Source: Corynebacterium fournieri
GTDB taxonomy: Bacteria > Actinomycetota > Actinomycetes > Mycobacteriales > Mycobacteriaceae
Length of the DNA: 64,000 nt
Assembly: GCF_030408775.1 (NCBI RefSeq)
Contig: NZ_CP047210.1
Location: 1,116,001 to 1,180,000 of the forward strand
Reading direction: 5' to 3'
The notes beneath the pieces are model-generated. The model was not told the origin of the DNA and did no database searches. It saw nothing but the letters and a program-made list of their open reading frames with translations. Below, in pieces: positions 21,454 through 29,769 of the stretch (position 1 is the stretch's first letter; each line of letters begins with the position of its first letter). The translations under genes and the position numbers were made by a program.

Positions 21454-22608
21454 ATGCGTTCCGAAACCCCCAGACCGCGCCGGCAGCGCCGCCTCGCGCT
21501 GCTTGCCGTGCCCGCAGCGGCGTTGCTCGCCGCGCCGGTCGCGCCGCTGGCTAGCGCGCAGCTGCCCAACGGGATGAGCCCGGACGAGGTGCAGTCCATG
21601 ATCCCCAGCGAGATCTCCGTTCCGGCGGGGCAGAGCACGACCGTTGACGTGGGGGTGCCGGTGGACGTGAACTACTCCTCGGGCGGCTGGACGGTGACGT
21701 CCTCGGGCACGTCTGTGACGGTGAGCGCGCCGGATCAGCCCGGTGCGACGGCGTCTGTGCCGGCGAGTGCCGGCGGCTACACCGCATCCGTGAACCTGGT
21801 GGCCGTGGATGACGGCTCCGCGGACTTCGGCGGCGAGGGCTCCGCGGACGCTGGTGGCGGCGGCTCGGCAGGGGCAGCTGGCTCGGCATCGCAAGGCGGC
21901 AACGACGGCGCGGACGCAGGTGCTGAGCAAGGCGCTGGCGGTTCCGCGCAGTCCGACGGTGAACGCAGCGGCGGCGAGCAGGGCGGCAGCCGGGCTGACT
22001 CGGGTGAGTCTGGCGAATCCGGCGGCTCTGCCAGCTCGGGTGGTGCTGGCGGCGAGGGCGCACCCGCTGTGTCGCACCCGCAGCGCTCGAAGGCGGAGGC
22101 CGCAGATAGCTCGGCGGCGAAGAAGCTGTATTTCGACGGCGAAATTCAGGGCAACAAGATTGTGGTCAAGGTTCCGCTAAACCGCGTGAAAGACCTCATG
22201 CAGTACGCCAGCTACGACACCGAGGGCGCCACGTTGCGCTACCTGGACGTCAACGGCCAGATCATCGAAGGCGTCGAGCGCAAGGTGGATAAGGCCGCCC
22301 GCACCATCACGCTGACCTACCCAGAGGGGGAGACGCCGGACAACCCCTTCATCATGGAGGTTGTGCGCGACAGCAAAGCCGACTTCGTTGCGGTGATCAC
22401 CTCCTCCGGCTCGCCCGTCGAGCAGGCCGGCGACGACAACGCCGACAACGAGTACGGCTCCTACGCCCAACGGGACAATCAAGGCCGTGGGGTTGACGAA
22501 TCAACGTCACTGAGCGATGTTGTGCCGCTGGCGATCGCTGGCGTGGCTCTGTTGGCGGCGCTGGCTCTGCTCATCGTCTTCCTGCGCAAGCGTCGTGGGC
22601 GGGCATAA
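21454..22608 (+). CDS. Surface-anchored protein with Gly/Ser linker
   Basis: 384 residues. A signal peptide (basic start RPRRQRR, hydrophobic AALLAAPVAPLASAQ) probably cleaves after ASA. Residues about 35-110 form a small beta domain. About 115-215 are a low-complexity Gly/Ser/Ala/Glu linker. About 225-320 form a second folded domain ('KLYFDGEIQGNKIVVKVPLNRVKDLMQYASY'). A C-terminal membrane helix with an RKRRGRA basic tail anchors it. There is no LPXTG, so it is membrane- rather than sortase-anchored. Family not recognised; the place between xerD and parA hints at a division or envelope role only by association. Confidence 0.65.
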   Translation: MRSETPRPRRQRRLALLAVPAAALLAAPVAPLASAQLPNGMSPDEVQSMIPSEISVPAGQSTTVDVGVPVDVNYSSGGWTVTSSGTSVTVSAPDQPGATASVPASAGGYTASVNLVAVDDGSADFGGEGSADAGGGGSAGAAGSASQGGNDGADAGAEQGAGGSAQSDGERSGGEQGGSRADSGESGESGGSASSGGAGGEGAPAVSHPQRSKAEAADSSAAKKLYFDGEIQGNKIVVKVPLNRVKDLMQYASYDTEGATLRYLDVNGQIIEGVERKVDKAARTITLTYPEGETPDNPFIMEVVRDSKADFVAVITSSGSPVEQAGDDNADNEYGSYAQRDNQGRGVDESTSLSDVVPLAIAGVALLAALALLIVFLRKRRGRA

Positions 22609-22619
22609 TCACAACGTTG

Positions 22620-22625
22620 TAAGAT
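22620..22625 (+). promoter_or_regulatory. Putative -10 of the parA-scpAB operon
   Basis: TAAGAT lies about 45 nt upstream of the parA ATG, which has GGGAAGGA 7 nt before it. Confidence 0.4.
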
Positions 22626-22669
22626 GGCGGAAGTCAAGGGTTTGGACGTGATCGAGGGAAGGATCGGCC

Positions 22670-23539
22670 ATGGCGGACGAGGCGCTGTTTGACGCTGCGG
22701 ACCAGAAAACGTTTCTGACCGGGCGGCCGTGGCGCGAATTCGCCCAGCCCAAAGAGCTGGACCGGCACGGGCCCGCCACGGTGATCTCGATGGTCAACCA
22801 GAAGGGCGGAGTGGGCAAGACCACCTCCACCATCAACCTCGGCGCCTGCCTGGCGGAGCAGGGCCGAAAGGTGCTGTTGGTGGACTTGGACCCGCAGGGT
22901 GCGCTTTCCGCCGGCCTCGGCGTGGCGTACGACGAGGACCAGGTCACCGTGTACGACCTGCTGTTCGACAACACCGCGAGCATCCACGCCGCGATCAAGA
23001 CCTCCAACGTGTCCGGCTTGGACGTCGTGCCGGCGAACATCGACTTGTCTGCGGCGGAGATTCAGCTTGTCAACGAGGTGGGGCGCGAGCACACCCTCGC
23101 TCGCGCGCTGCGTCCGGTGCGCAACGAGTACGACTTCATCATCTTGGACTGCGGCCCGTCGTTGGGTCTGCTCACCGTCAACGCGCTGGCTTGTTCGCAC
23201 GGCGTGATCATTCCCATGGAGTGCGAGTACTTCTCGCTGCGCGGACTGGCGTTGTTGACGGACACGGTGGAAAAAGTGCGCGACCGCATCAACTTCGACT
23301 TGGACATCGTGGGCATCCTGGTCACCATGTTTGACCGCCGCACCACCCACGCCCGCGAAGTGATGGACCGGGTGGTGGAGGTCTTCGGCGAGCGCGTCTT
23401 CGACACCGTGATCACCCGCACCGTGCGCTTCCCCGAGACCTCTGTGGCCGGCGAGCCGATTATCACTTGGGCGCCGAACTCCCAGGGCGCGAAGCAGTAC
23501 CGCGATCTGGCGCTTGAGGTGCTGGAGCGCACCAGCTAG
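22670..23539 (+). CDS. ParA/Soj-family chromosome-partitioning ATPase
   Basis: 289 residues. It has the deviant Walker A 'KGGVGKTTSTINLGA', 'LLVDLDPQGALSAGLG' and 'DFIILDCGPSLGLLTVNAL', as in MinD/ParA ATPases. No parB follows; instead it is coupled to scpA (stop and start overlap as TAGTG). It is therefore the second ParA-like ATPase often found beside scpAB in actinobacteria rather than the origin-proximal ParA. It probably helps chromosome organisation together with the Scp condensin. Confidence 0.88.
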   Translation: MADEALFDAADQKTFLTGRPWREFAQPKELDRHGPATVISMVNQKGGVGKTTSTINLGACLAEQGRKVLLVDLDPQGALSAGLGVAYDEDQVTVYDLLFDNTASIHAAIKTSNVSGLDVVPANIDLSAAEIQLVNEVGREHTLARALRPVRNEYDFIILDCGPSLGLLTVNALACSHGVIIPMECEYFSLRGLALLTDTVEKVRDRINFDLDIVGILVTMFDRRTTHAREVMDRVVEVFGERVFDTVITRTVRFPETSVAGEPIITWAPNSQGAKQYRDLALEVLERTS

Positions 23540-24363
23540 TGGCCGCGCCCGCTGCTGCGGAGCAGTACCCCCAGCCCGAGATCACCGGGTTCACCCTCGC
23601 CCTGCAGAACTTCGAGGGCCCGTTTGACCTGCTGCTGAGCCTGATCCAGTCGAAGAAGCTGGACGTGACGGAGGTGGCGCTGGCCGAGGTCACCGACGAG
23701 TTCATCGCGTACACGCGCGCACTCGGCGAGACGGAGGCGCTCGACGAGGTCACGGAGTTTCTCGTGGTGGCCGCGACGCTGCTGGACTTGAAAACTGCGC
23801 GGCTGCTGCCGGGCAGCGACGGCGACAATATCGAGGACCTGGAGCTTTTGGAGGCGCGCGACCTCCTTTTCGCCCGCCTGCTGCAGTACCGCGCCTACCA
23901 GCGTGTGGCGGACCAGTTCGCCGAGTGGCAGAAGCATGCTTTGCGACGCTACCCGCGCGCCGTGTCGATGGAGCCCCGTTTTGTGGATCTCCTGCCGCCG
24001 GTGGAGCTGGGCCACACCCCGGCGAGTTTCGCGGAGCTGGCCGCCAGCGTGTTCCGCCCGCGCCCGCCGGAGGAGGTGCGCACAGACCACCTCCACGCCG
24101 TTGCGGTTTCCGTGCCCGAACAGGCCGGCAAGATTCTGGACACCCTCAAGCTCGCCGGTTCCGGTGCGTGGCTCACCTTCGCGGCGCTGACACGCGACTG
24201 CACCCGTTCCATGGAGGTGGTGGGCCGCTTCCTCGCCCTGTTGGAGCTGTACAAGGCCAAGGCGGTGGAGACGGAGCAGCCGGAGGCGCTGGGGCGGCTC
24301 GACGTGTCGTGGACCGGCCTGGACGTGGACCCAGCAGTGGTGGCGGCGTCGAACTGGACGTAG
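23539..24363 (+). CDS. scpA: Segregation and condensation protein A
   Basis: 274 residues from a GTG overlapping the parA stop. It has the kleisin opening 'FEGPFDLLLSLIQSKKLDVTEVAL', 'LVVAATLLDLKTARLLPG' and a C-terminal winged-helix segment ('VVGRFLALLELYKAKAVETEQ'). ScpA links SMC heads with ScpB to form bacterial condensin. Confidence 0.93.
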   Translation: MAAPAAAEQYPQPEITGFTLALQNFEGPFDLLLSLIQSKKLDVTEVALAEVTDEFIAYTRALGETEALDEVTEFLVVAATLLDLKTARLLPGSDGDNIEDLELLEARDLLFARLLQYRAYQRVADQFAEWQKHALRRYPRAVSMEPRFVDLLPPVELGHTPASFAELAASVFRPRPPEEVRTDHLHAVAVSVPEQAGKILDTLKLAGSGAWLTFAALTRDCTRSMEVVGRFLALLELYKAKAVETEQPEALGRLDVSWTGLDVDPAVVAASNWT

Positions 24364-24386
24364 CAGCCCCCAGCAAAGCCACCCGA

Positions 24387-24400
24387 TACACTGCCGAAGC
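24387..24400 (+). promoter_or_regulatory. Putative leaderless -10 of scpB
   Basis: TACACT (24387-24392), 8 nt before the ATG at 24401; no Shine-Dalgarno sequence is present in the 37-nt gap after scpA. Confidence 0.45.
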
Positions 24401-24994
24401 ATGGAACACTTGCCCATGGTCTCGCAGCTGCGCTCGCGCATCGAGTCGGTGCTGCTGGTGGTAGACGCGCCCGTCGCGGTGGAGGAGTTGGCCCGCGCGC
24501 TCGGTGCGGCCTCGCAGGAGGTCTCCGACCAGCTGCGGGAGTTTTCCCGAGAACTCGACGAGCGGGGCAGCGGCATGGACCTGCGCGAGACAGCCGAAGG
24601 GTGGCGGTTGTACACGCGCACGGACAACGCCGATGCGGTGGAGGCGTTTTTGCTGGACGGCACGCAGAAGAAGCTTTCGCGCGCCGCCATGGAAACGCTG
24701 GCGGTGGTGGCGTACCGCCAGCCGGTCACGCGAGCGCAGGTGGCGGGCGTGCGCGGGGTCAACGTCGACGGAGTGATGCGCACCCTGGCCCTGCGCGGGC
24801 TGATTGCGGAGGTGGATCCCGGCGGCGAAAACGGTGACAGCGAGGACAACGAGAGCGCAGTGGGCGGGCACGGCGCGCACCGCTACGTCACCACGGAGCT
24901 GTTCTTAGAGCTTTTGGGCATCGATTCACTCGAGCGCCTCCCGGAGCTCGCGCCGCTGCTTCCGGACGTCGATTCCATCGAAGACGCCTGGTAA
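24401..24994 (+). CDS. scpB: Segregation and condensation protein B
   Basis: 197 residues with tandem winged-helix domains: 'SQLRSRIESVLLVVDAPVAVEELARALGA', 'LSRAAMETLAVVAYRQPVTRAQVAGVRGVNVDGVMRTL' and 'YVTTELFLELLGI'. It is the partner of ScpA in the SMC complex. An acidic insertion ('GGENGDSEDNESAV') interrupts the second domain. Confidence 0.93.
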   Translation: MEHLPMVSQLRSRIESVLLVVDAPVAVEELARALGAASQEVSDQLREFSRELDERGSGMDLRETAEGWRLYTRTDNADAVEAFLLDGTQKKLSRAAMETLAVVAYRQPVTRAQVAGVRGVNVDGVMRTLALRGLIAEVDPGGENGDSEDNESAVGGHGAHRYVTTELFLELLGIDSLERLPELAPLLPDVDSIEDAW

Positions 24995-25005
24995 GCTCCG
25001 CGGGT
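24992..25005 (+). promoter_or_regulatory. Putative leaderless -10 of the RluB-type gene
   Basis: TAAGCT (24992-24997) overlaps the scpB stop region and lies 8 nt before the ATG at 25006. Confidence 0.4.
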
Positions 25006-25935
25006 ATGACACCACCCGCTCGCCGAGACGGCACACCGGAAAAGCGTGAGAAGAACGATCCGTTCTACATCTCTTACGCCAAGCCGGCGAAGAAACAGAA
25101 TGTCCGCTTGAACAAGAGGCGTGAAAACGCCGCCCAGAACGAGCCGAACCCGCTGGACGATAACTGGTGGGACGAGGATCCCGGTGCTGCGAAGGCAGCC
25201 GCCGAGGGAGTGCGCCTGCAGAAGGTGCTCGCCCAGGCTGGTGTGGCATCGCGCCGGCACGCAGAGGCGATGATCGAGCAGGGCCGCGTGGAGGTTAACG
25301 GCAAGATCGTCAACCGCCAGGGCCTGCGTGTGAACCCGAACGTGGACATCATCCGCGTCGACGGTGCGCGCATCAACGTCAATGAGGAGCACGAGTATTT
25401 CGTGTTTAACAAGCCGCGCGGCGTGCACTCGACCATGAAGGACGAGCTCGACCGCACGTCCGTCGGCTCCTACCTGTCCGAGCGCACTGCCGCCGGCCAG
25501 CGCCTATTCCACGTGGGGCGTTTGGATGCGAACACCGAGGGGCTGTTGCTGCTGACCAACGACGGCGAGATGGCCAACCGGCTGACTCACCCGAAGTACG
25601 AGGTGTCGAAGACCTATCTGGCCACCGTGCTGGGCGAGGCGAACAACGCCCTGGTCAAGCAGCTCAAGCAGGGCATCGAGCTTGACGACGGCCCGGCGAA
25701 GGTTGACTACGCGCAGATCGTGGACGTCCACAACGGTCAGTCCATCGTGCGCGTGGAGCTGCACGAGGGCCGCAAGCACATCGTGCGCCGCATGCTCAAG
25801 GAGGCTGGTTTCCCGGTGCAGCGCCTGGTGCGCACGAAGTTCCACACCGTGCAGCTCGGCGACATGAAGCCGGGCTCCATGCGAGCGTTGAACTCCTCCG
25901 AGCTGGCTTCGCTGTACAAGGCGGTGGGGATGTGA
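25006..25935 (+). CDS. rluB: 23S rRNA pseudouridine synthase, RluB type
   Basis: 309 residues. A basic, disordered N-terminus of about 65 residues precedes an S4 domain ('VRLQKVLAQAGVASRRHAEAMIEQGRVEVNG'). The RsuA/RluB catalytic domain follows, with the aspartate in 'GRLDANTEGLLLLTNDGE' and the 'RKHIVRRMLKEAGFPVQRLVR' signature. It converts specific uridines of 23S rRNA to pseudouridine. Assignment to RluB rather than a sister enzyme rests on its place between scpB and cmk. Confidence 0.85.
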   Translation: MTPPARRDGTPEKREKNDPFYISYAKPAKKQNVRLNKRRENAAQNEPNPLDDNWWDEDPGAAKAAAEGVRLQKVLAQAGVASRRHAEAMIEQGRVEVNGKIVNRQGLRVNPNVDIIRVDGARINVNEEHEYFVFNKPRGVHSTMKDELDRTSVGSYLSERTAAGQRLFHVGRLDANTEGLLLLTNDGEMANRLTHPKYEVSKTYLATVLGEANNALVKQLKQGIELDDGPAKVDYAQIVDVHNGQSIVRVELHEGRKHIVRRMLKEAGFPVQRLVRTKFHTVQLGDMKPGSMRALNSSELASLYKAVGM

Positions 25936-26636
25936 TGGCACAGCAGCTGTCCAACACGGAAAGCGGCGGGCTCATCGTGGCTGTCGACGGGCCTTCGGGC
26001 ACCGGCAAGTCCACCATGTGCCGTGCGCTGGCGAAGCGTCTCGACGCAAAGTACGTCGATACTGGCGCGATGTACCGCGTGGCCACCCTCGCAGTGCTGC
26101 GTGCCGGCATCGATCCCGCTGATACGGCCAAGGTCATTGACGCCACCGCGGATTTGCCTCTGGAGGTTTCGGACGACCCGGATTCCACGCAGGTGCTGTT
26201 CGCCGGCGAGGACGTGAAGGCTGAGATCCGTGGCGCGGAAGTCACACGCCACGTCTCCGCTGTCTCCGCTATCCCGGAGGTGCGCGTCAACCTGGTCGAG
26301 CTGCAGCGCAAGCTCGCCCGTGAGGCGGGCCGCGCGATTGTGGAGGGCCGCGACATCGGCACCGTCGTCTTGCCTGACGCGCCGGCGAAGGTGTTCATGA
26401 CCGCCAGCGCCGAGGTGCGCGCAAAGCGCCGCTACGACCAGGATGTTGCCGCAGGCCGCGAAGCGGATTTCGATGCTGTGCTGGCGGACGTGCAGCGCCG
26501 CGACGAGGCTGATTCCTCCCGCGCGACCAGCCCCCTGAAGCCAGCGGACGATGCCGTTTTGGTGGATACCTCCGAGATGACCCCGGACGAGGTGCTTCAG
26601 GCGCTGACCGGGATCGTGGAAAGGAGCGCGCGATGA
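25932..26636 (+). CDS. cmk: Cytidylate kinase
   Basis: 234 residues. The GTG at 25932 overlaps the previous stop (GTGA); the following ATG at 25935 is equally usable. It phosphorylates CMP and dCMP. P-loop GPSGTGKST, 'KYVDTGAMYRVATL' and 'GRDIGTVVLPDAPAKVFMTASAEVRAKRR' are diagnostic. It overlaps der by ATGA. Confidence 0.94.
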   Translation: MMAQQLSNTESGGLIVAVDGPSGTGKSTMCRALAKRLDAKYVDTGAMYRVATLAVLRAGIDPADTAKVIDATADLPLEVSDDPDSTQVLFAGEDVKAEIRGAEVTRHVSAVSAIPEVRVNLVELQRKLAREAGRAIVEGRDIGTVVLPDAPAKVFMTASAEVRAKRRYDQDVAAGREADFDAVLADVQRRDEADSSRATSPLKPADDAVLVDTSEMTPDEVLQALTGIVERSAR

Positions 26637-28261
26637 GCGAGCGCACGCACAACACTGGTGAAAACGGCGAGCAGGCCGAGCCGGAGACCCAGTTCATCCA
26701 GCCCGGCATCGACGCGTCCGGCTATAGCGCGATGGAGGCCTACGAGGTCGACGCGGACAGCGCGGAGTACTACGAAGACAAGGACTTCGATGCCGAGGAG
26801 GACCTTCAGGGGTTCGACGAAGCGGAGTTCGGCGAAGCCGACTACGGCGACGGATACGACAGCGACGACGAGCTGACTGAGGAAGAGTGGGCTGCTCTCG
26901 AGGCCGAATATGGTCTGGCCCAGCCCGACGTCGTCACCGAGGCGTTGCCGACGGTGTCCATCGTCGGCCGCCCGAATGTGGGCAAGTCCTCGCTGGTCAA
27001 CCGCTTCATCGGCCGCCGCGAGGCTGTGGTGGAGGACCACCCGGGTGTCACACGCGACCGCGTCAGCTACATCGCGGACTGGGGCGGGCGCCGCTTTTGG
27101 GTGCAGGACACCGGCGGTTGGGACCCGGACGCGAAGGGCATTCACGCCGCCATCGCCCGCCAGGCTGAGGCGGCGATGGCCACCTCCGACGTGATTGTCA
27201 TGGTGGTCGACGCCAAGACCAGTGTGACGGAGACCGATGCCGTGATGGCCCGCAACTTGCAGCGCGCCGAGGTGCCGGTGATTTTGGTGGCCAACAAGTT
27301 CGAGTCCGACAGCCAGTGGGGCGACGTGGCCGACTTCTACTCGCTGGGTCTGGGCGATCCGTGGCCGGTCTCGGCGCTGCACGGCCGCGGCGGCGCGGAC
27401 GTGCTCGATGAGATCCTGCGCCTGTTCCCGGACGAGCCGCGGGTGAAGGAATCGATCACCGGCGGCCCGCGGCGCGTTGCGCTTGTGGGGCGGCCGAATG
27501 TGGGCAAGTCGAGCCTGTTGAACAAGCTGACTAAGTCCAACCGTTCTGTGGTGGACAACGTCGCCGGTACGACGGTGGACCCGGTGGACGAGTTGGTGCA
27601 GCTCGACGACGACCTGTGGACGTTTATCGATACCGCCGGTCTGCGCAAGAAGGTCAAAAACGCGCAGGGGCACGAGTACTACGCCTCGCTGCGCACCCGC
27701 GGCACCATCGAGGCTGCCGAGGTGTGCGTGGTGCTCATCGACGCTTCGGAGGAGATCTCCGAGCAGGACCAGCGCGTGATCTCCATGGTGCTCGAGGCCG
27801 GCAAGGCGATGGTGATCTGCTTTAACAAGTGGGATCTCATGGACGAGGACCGCAGGTACGACTTCGACCGCGAGTTCGACGAGACGATGGGTCAGCTCAA
27901 ATGGGTGACCAAGCTCAACATCTCCGCGGACACCGGCCGCGGCCTGCACCGCCTGGAACCGGCGATGAAGGAAGCGCTGGACAACTGGGACAAGCGCATC
28001 TCCACCGGCCAGCTGAACAACTGGCTGCGTGAGGCGATCGCGGCGAACCCGCCTCCGATGAAGAACAACCGCCTGCCCAAGCTGCTGTTTGCCACGATGG
28101 CGAGCACGCGTCCGCCGACAATCGTGCTGTTTACGACCGGCTTTTTGGATGCCGGCTACCGCCGCTACTTGGAGCGGAAGTTCCGCGAGCAGTTCGGCTA
28201 CCACGGAACCCCGGTGCGCATCGCTGTACGCGTGCGCGAGCGCCGCGGCAAGAAGGGCTAG
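26633..28261 (+). CDS. der: Ribosome-assembly GTPase Der (EngA)
   Basis: 542 residues. It has two tandem GTPase domains, each with GRPNVGKSS (about residues 110 and 285), and a C-terminal KH-like domain ('LLFATMASTRPPTIVLFTTGFLD'). Der acts in 50S subunit maturation. The first 100 residues are a very acidic, Tyr/Glu/Asp-rich extension not found in E. coli Der (490 residues). It is co-transcribed with cmk. Confidence 0.94.
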   Translation: MSERTHNTGENGEQAEPETQFIQPGIDASGYSAMEAYEVDADSAEYYEDKDFDAEEDLQGFDEAEFGEADYGDGYDSDDELTEEEWAALEAEYGLAQPDVVTEALPTVSIVGRPNVGKSSLVNRFIGRREAVVEDHPGVTRDRVSYIADWGGRRFWVQDTGGWDPDAKGIHAAIARQAEAAMATSDVIVMVVDAKTSVTETDAVMARNLQRAEVPVILVANKFESDSQWGDVADFYSLGLGDPWPVSALHGRGGADVLDEILRLFPDEPRVKESITGGPRRVALVGRPNVGKSSLLNKLTKSNRSVVDNVAGTTVDPVDELVQLDDDLWTFIDTAGLRKKVKNAQGHEYYASLRTRGTIEAAEVCVVLIDASEEISEQDQRVISMVLEAGKAMVICFNKWDLMDEDRRYDFDREFDETMGQLKWVTKLNISADTGRGLHRLEPAMKEALDNWDKRISTGQLNNWLREAIAANPPPMKNNRLPKLLFATMASTRPPTIVLFTTGFLDAGYRRYLERKFREQFGYHGTPVRIAVRVRERRGKKG

Positions 28262-28265
28262 CACG

Positions 28266-28964
28266 ATGCGCCAGCGCACGGTGAACGTCATGGGGCGTGA
28301 ACGCAGCTTCCACCTGAGCGTCCCCCAGGGCACAGCCGTTGCGCTGCCGGTCGTTGTGGCGCTGCACGGCAAAGGCGACAACGGCCACGACTTTCTCGCC
28401 GGCACGGGCTTGCACCGGGCGCGCGCGATCGTTGCGACGCCCACGGGCGTGGGTCTTGCGTGGGCGCCCGCGCCGTACGCGCAGACCTCGCTCGAGGAGG
28501 ATGTGGCGTGCGTGCGCGCGATTATCGATGACCTCCGGTCTACCTTCCCCACAACGAAGACCTTCGTGGCCGGGTTTTCCAACGGCGGAGGCCTGGCCGT
28601 GCACTTGGCGCTGAGCGACCTCGAGCTGGACGGGGTGGCCACCGTCGCCGCCGCGGTGCGGGCCACCCCGCGCCAGATTGCCGCGGGCGACGCACTGGAC
28701 TACTTGAACATCCACGGCACGTTCGACGATGTTGTGCCGTTTCACGGCGAGCAGCGCTCCCCGTACAGCGGTGCCGAGGACGACACCACCTTCGGCGCGC
28801 CCGACGTGGTGGCCGCATTTGCCAGGCGCAACGAGGGGCGGGCCCGCGCGGAGCTGATCCGCGTTGAGGGGATGGGGCACGCGTGGCCCACAGGCATGCC
28901 GGCCGCCCGGCGCGGCGTGGATGCCACTGAGGCGGTGCTGGACTTTTTCGGCGTGGATTACTGA
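28266..28964 (+). CDS. Cytosolic alpha/beta-hydrolase of the esterase/PHB-depolymerase (LpqC) type
   Basis: 232 residues starting 4 nt after der. It has an oxyanion region 'VVVALHGKGDNGHDFLAGTGL', a nucleophile elbow GFSNGGG, a 'LNIHGTFDDVVPF' acid region and a late 'EGMGHAWPTG' histidine. No signal peptide is present, unlike its relative at 29770. Substrate unknown; an ester or acyl-carbohydrate is likely. Its stop overlaps the convergent methyltransferase by 7 nt. Confidence 0.75.
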   Translation: MRQRTVNVMGRERSFHLSVPQGTAVALPVVVALHGKGDNGHDFLAGTGLHRARAIVATPTGVGLAWAPAPYAQTSLEEDVACVRAIIDDLRSTFPTTKTFVAGFSNGGGLAVHLALSDLELDGVATVAAAVRATPRQIAAGDALDYLNIHGTFDDVVPFHGEQRSPYSGAEDDTTFGAPDVVAAFARRNEGRARAELIRVEGMGHAWPTGMPAARRGVDATEAVLDFFGVDY

Positions 28965-29749
28965 CCACGCTGGCGCTGGTAGACGAAGGCGTCGGTGCGG
29001 TAGGGCAGGGGAACGGTGTCGCCGGGGTCGAAGCCGAGGCCCTCGTAGAGGTACCAATTGAGGTTCGCTTCCATCTTGGCGCGGGTGCGCTCGTTGGCTC
29101 TGAGCCAGTAGGAGCGGGTGGCCATGAGCTCGAAGCAGTGCTCCACCGCGATTGGGTGCACCCACTCCTTGCGCAGTTCCCGCTTGAGCTCCCACGGGGC
29201 GGCGACGTCCGGGTAGAAGCCCTCGCGCTGGACGTCGCCGGAGTGCATGATGCGGCTCAGGCGCAACACCCAGGGGTGGCGCACGGCCAGCGTGTTCCAG
29301 CACAACACGAGCCGGCCGCCGGGCCGGATCACGCGGTCGGCCTCGGCGCTCGCGGCGTTGGCGTCCACCCAGTGCCAGGATTGGGCGCAGGTCAGTGCGT
29401 CCACAGAGGCGTTGTGCAGGCCGGTGGCTTCGGCGGTGGCGCGCCAGACTGGTACCTCCGGCAGGACGCGCTGGAATACCCGGGCCATGTCCTCGCTGGG
29501 ATCGCAGGCGTAAACGGAACGTGTTCCGTCGAGAAGCAACTGCGTGAACTTGCCCGTGCCGGCGCCGAGGTCGCAGACGACGCCCGGGCCGACGAGCTCG
29601 GCGAGGGCGGCGGGGTAGGTGGGACGCGCCGCGTCGTAGCGGGTGGCGTCGCGGGAAAAGGCGGCTGCAGTGCCGCTTCTGTGCTTCGGGTCCCTAAACG
29701 TGGGCCCGGCTTTCCTGCTGGGCCCCGGCTGTGTTCCGCTCGCCTGCAT
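28958..29749 (-). CDS. Class I SAM-dependent methyltransferase
   Basis: 263 residues. Motif I is VVCDLGAGTGKFTQLLLDG, followed by 'VYACDPSEDMARVFQ' and 'DALTCAQSWHWVDANAASAEADRVIRPGGRLVL', typical of UbiE/TAM-like small-molecule methyltransferases. The N-terminus has a basic leader of about 30 residues. Substrate unknown. It is divergent from the lipoprotein esterase gene, with overlapping promoters (29757-29763). Confidence 0.8.
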   Translation of the reverse strand: MQASGTQPGPSRKAGPTFRDPKHRSGTAAAFSRDATRYDAARPTYPAALAELVGPGVVCDLGAGTGKFTQLLLDGTRSVYACDPSEDMARVFQRVLPEVPVWRATAEATGLHNASVDALTCAQSWHWVDANAASAEADRVIRPGGRLVLCWNTLAVRHPWVLRLSRIMHSGDVQREGFYPDVAAPWELKRELRKEWVHPIAVEHCFELMATRSYWLRANERTRAKMEANLNWYLYEGLGFDPGDTVPLPYRTDAFVYQRQRGQ

Positions 29750-29756
29750 GATGGTC

Positions 29757-29763
29757 TAATCTA
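29757..29763. promoter_or_regulatory. Overlapping divergent leaderless -10 elements
   Basis: The forward TAATCT (29757-29762) lies 7 nt before the GTG at 29770. The reverse TAGATT (29763-29758) lies 8 nt before the ATG at 29749. The two -10 hexamers share five base pairs, so the two genes should compete for polymerase. Confidence 0.5.
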
Positions 29764-29769
29764 CCTTTC

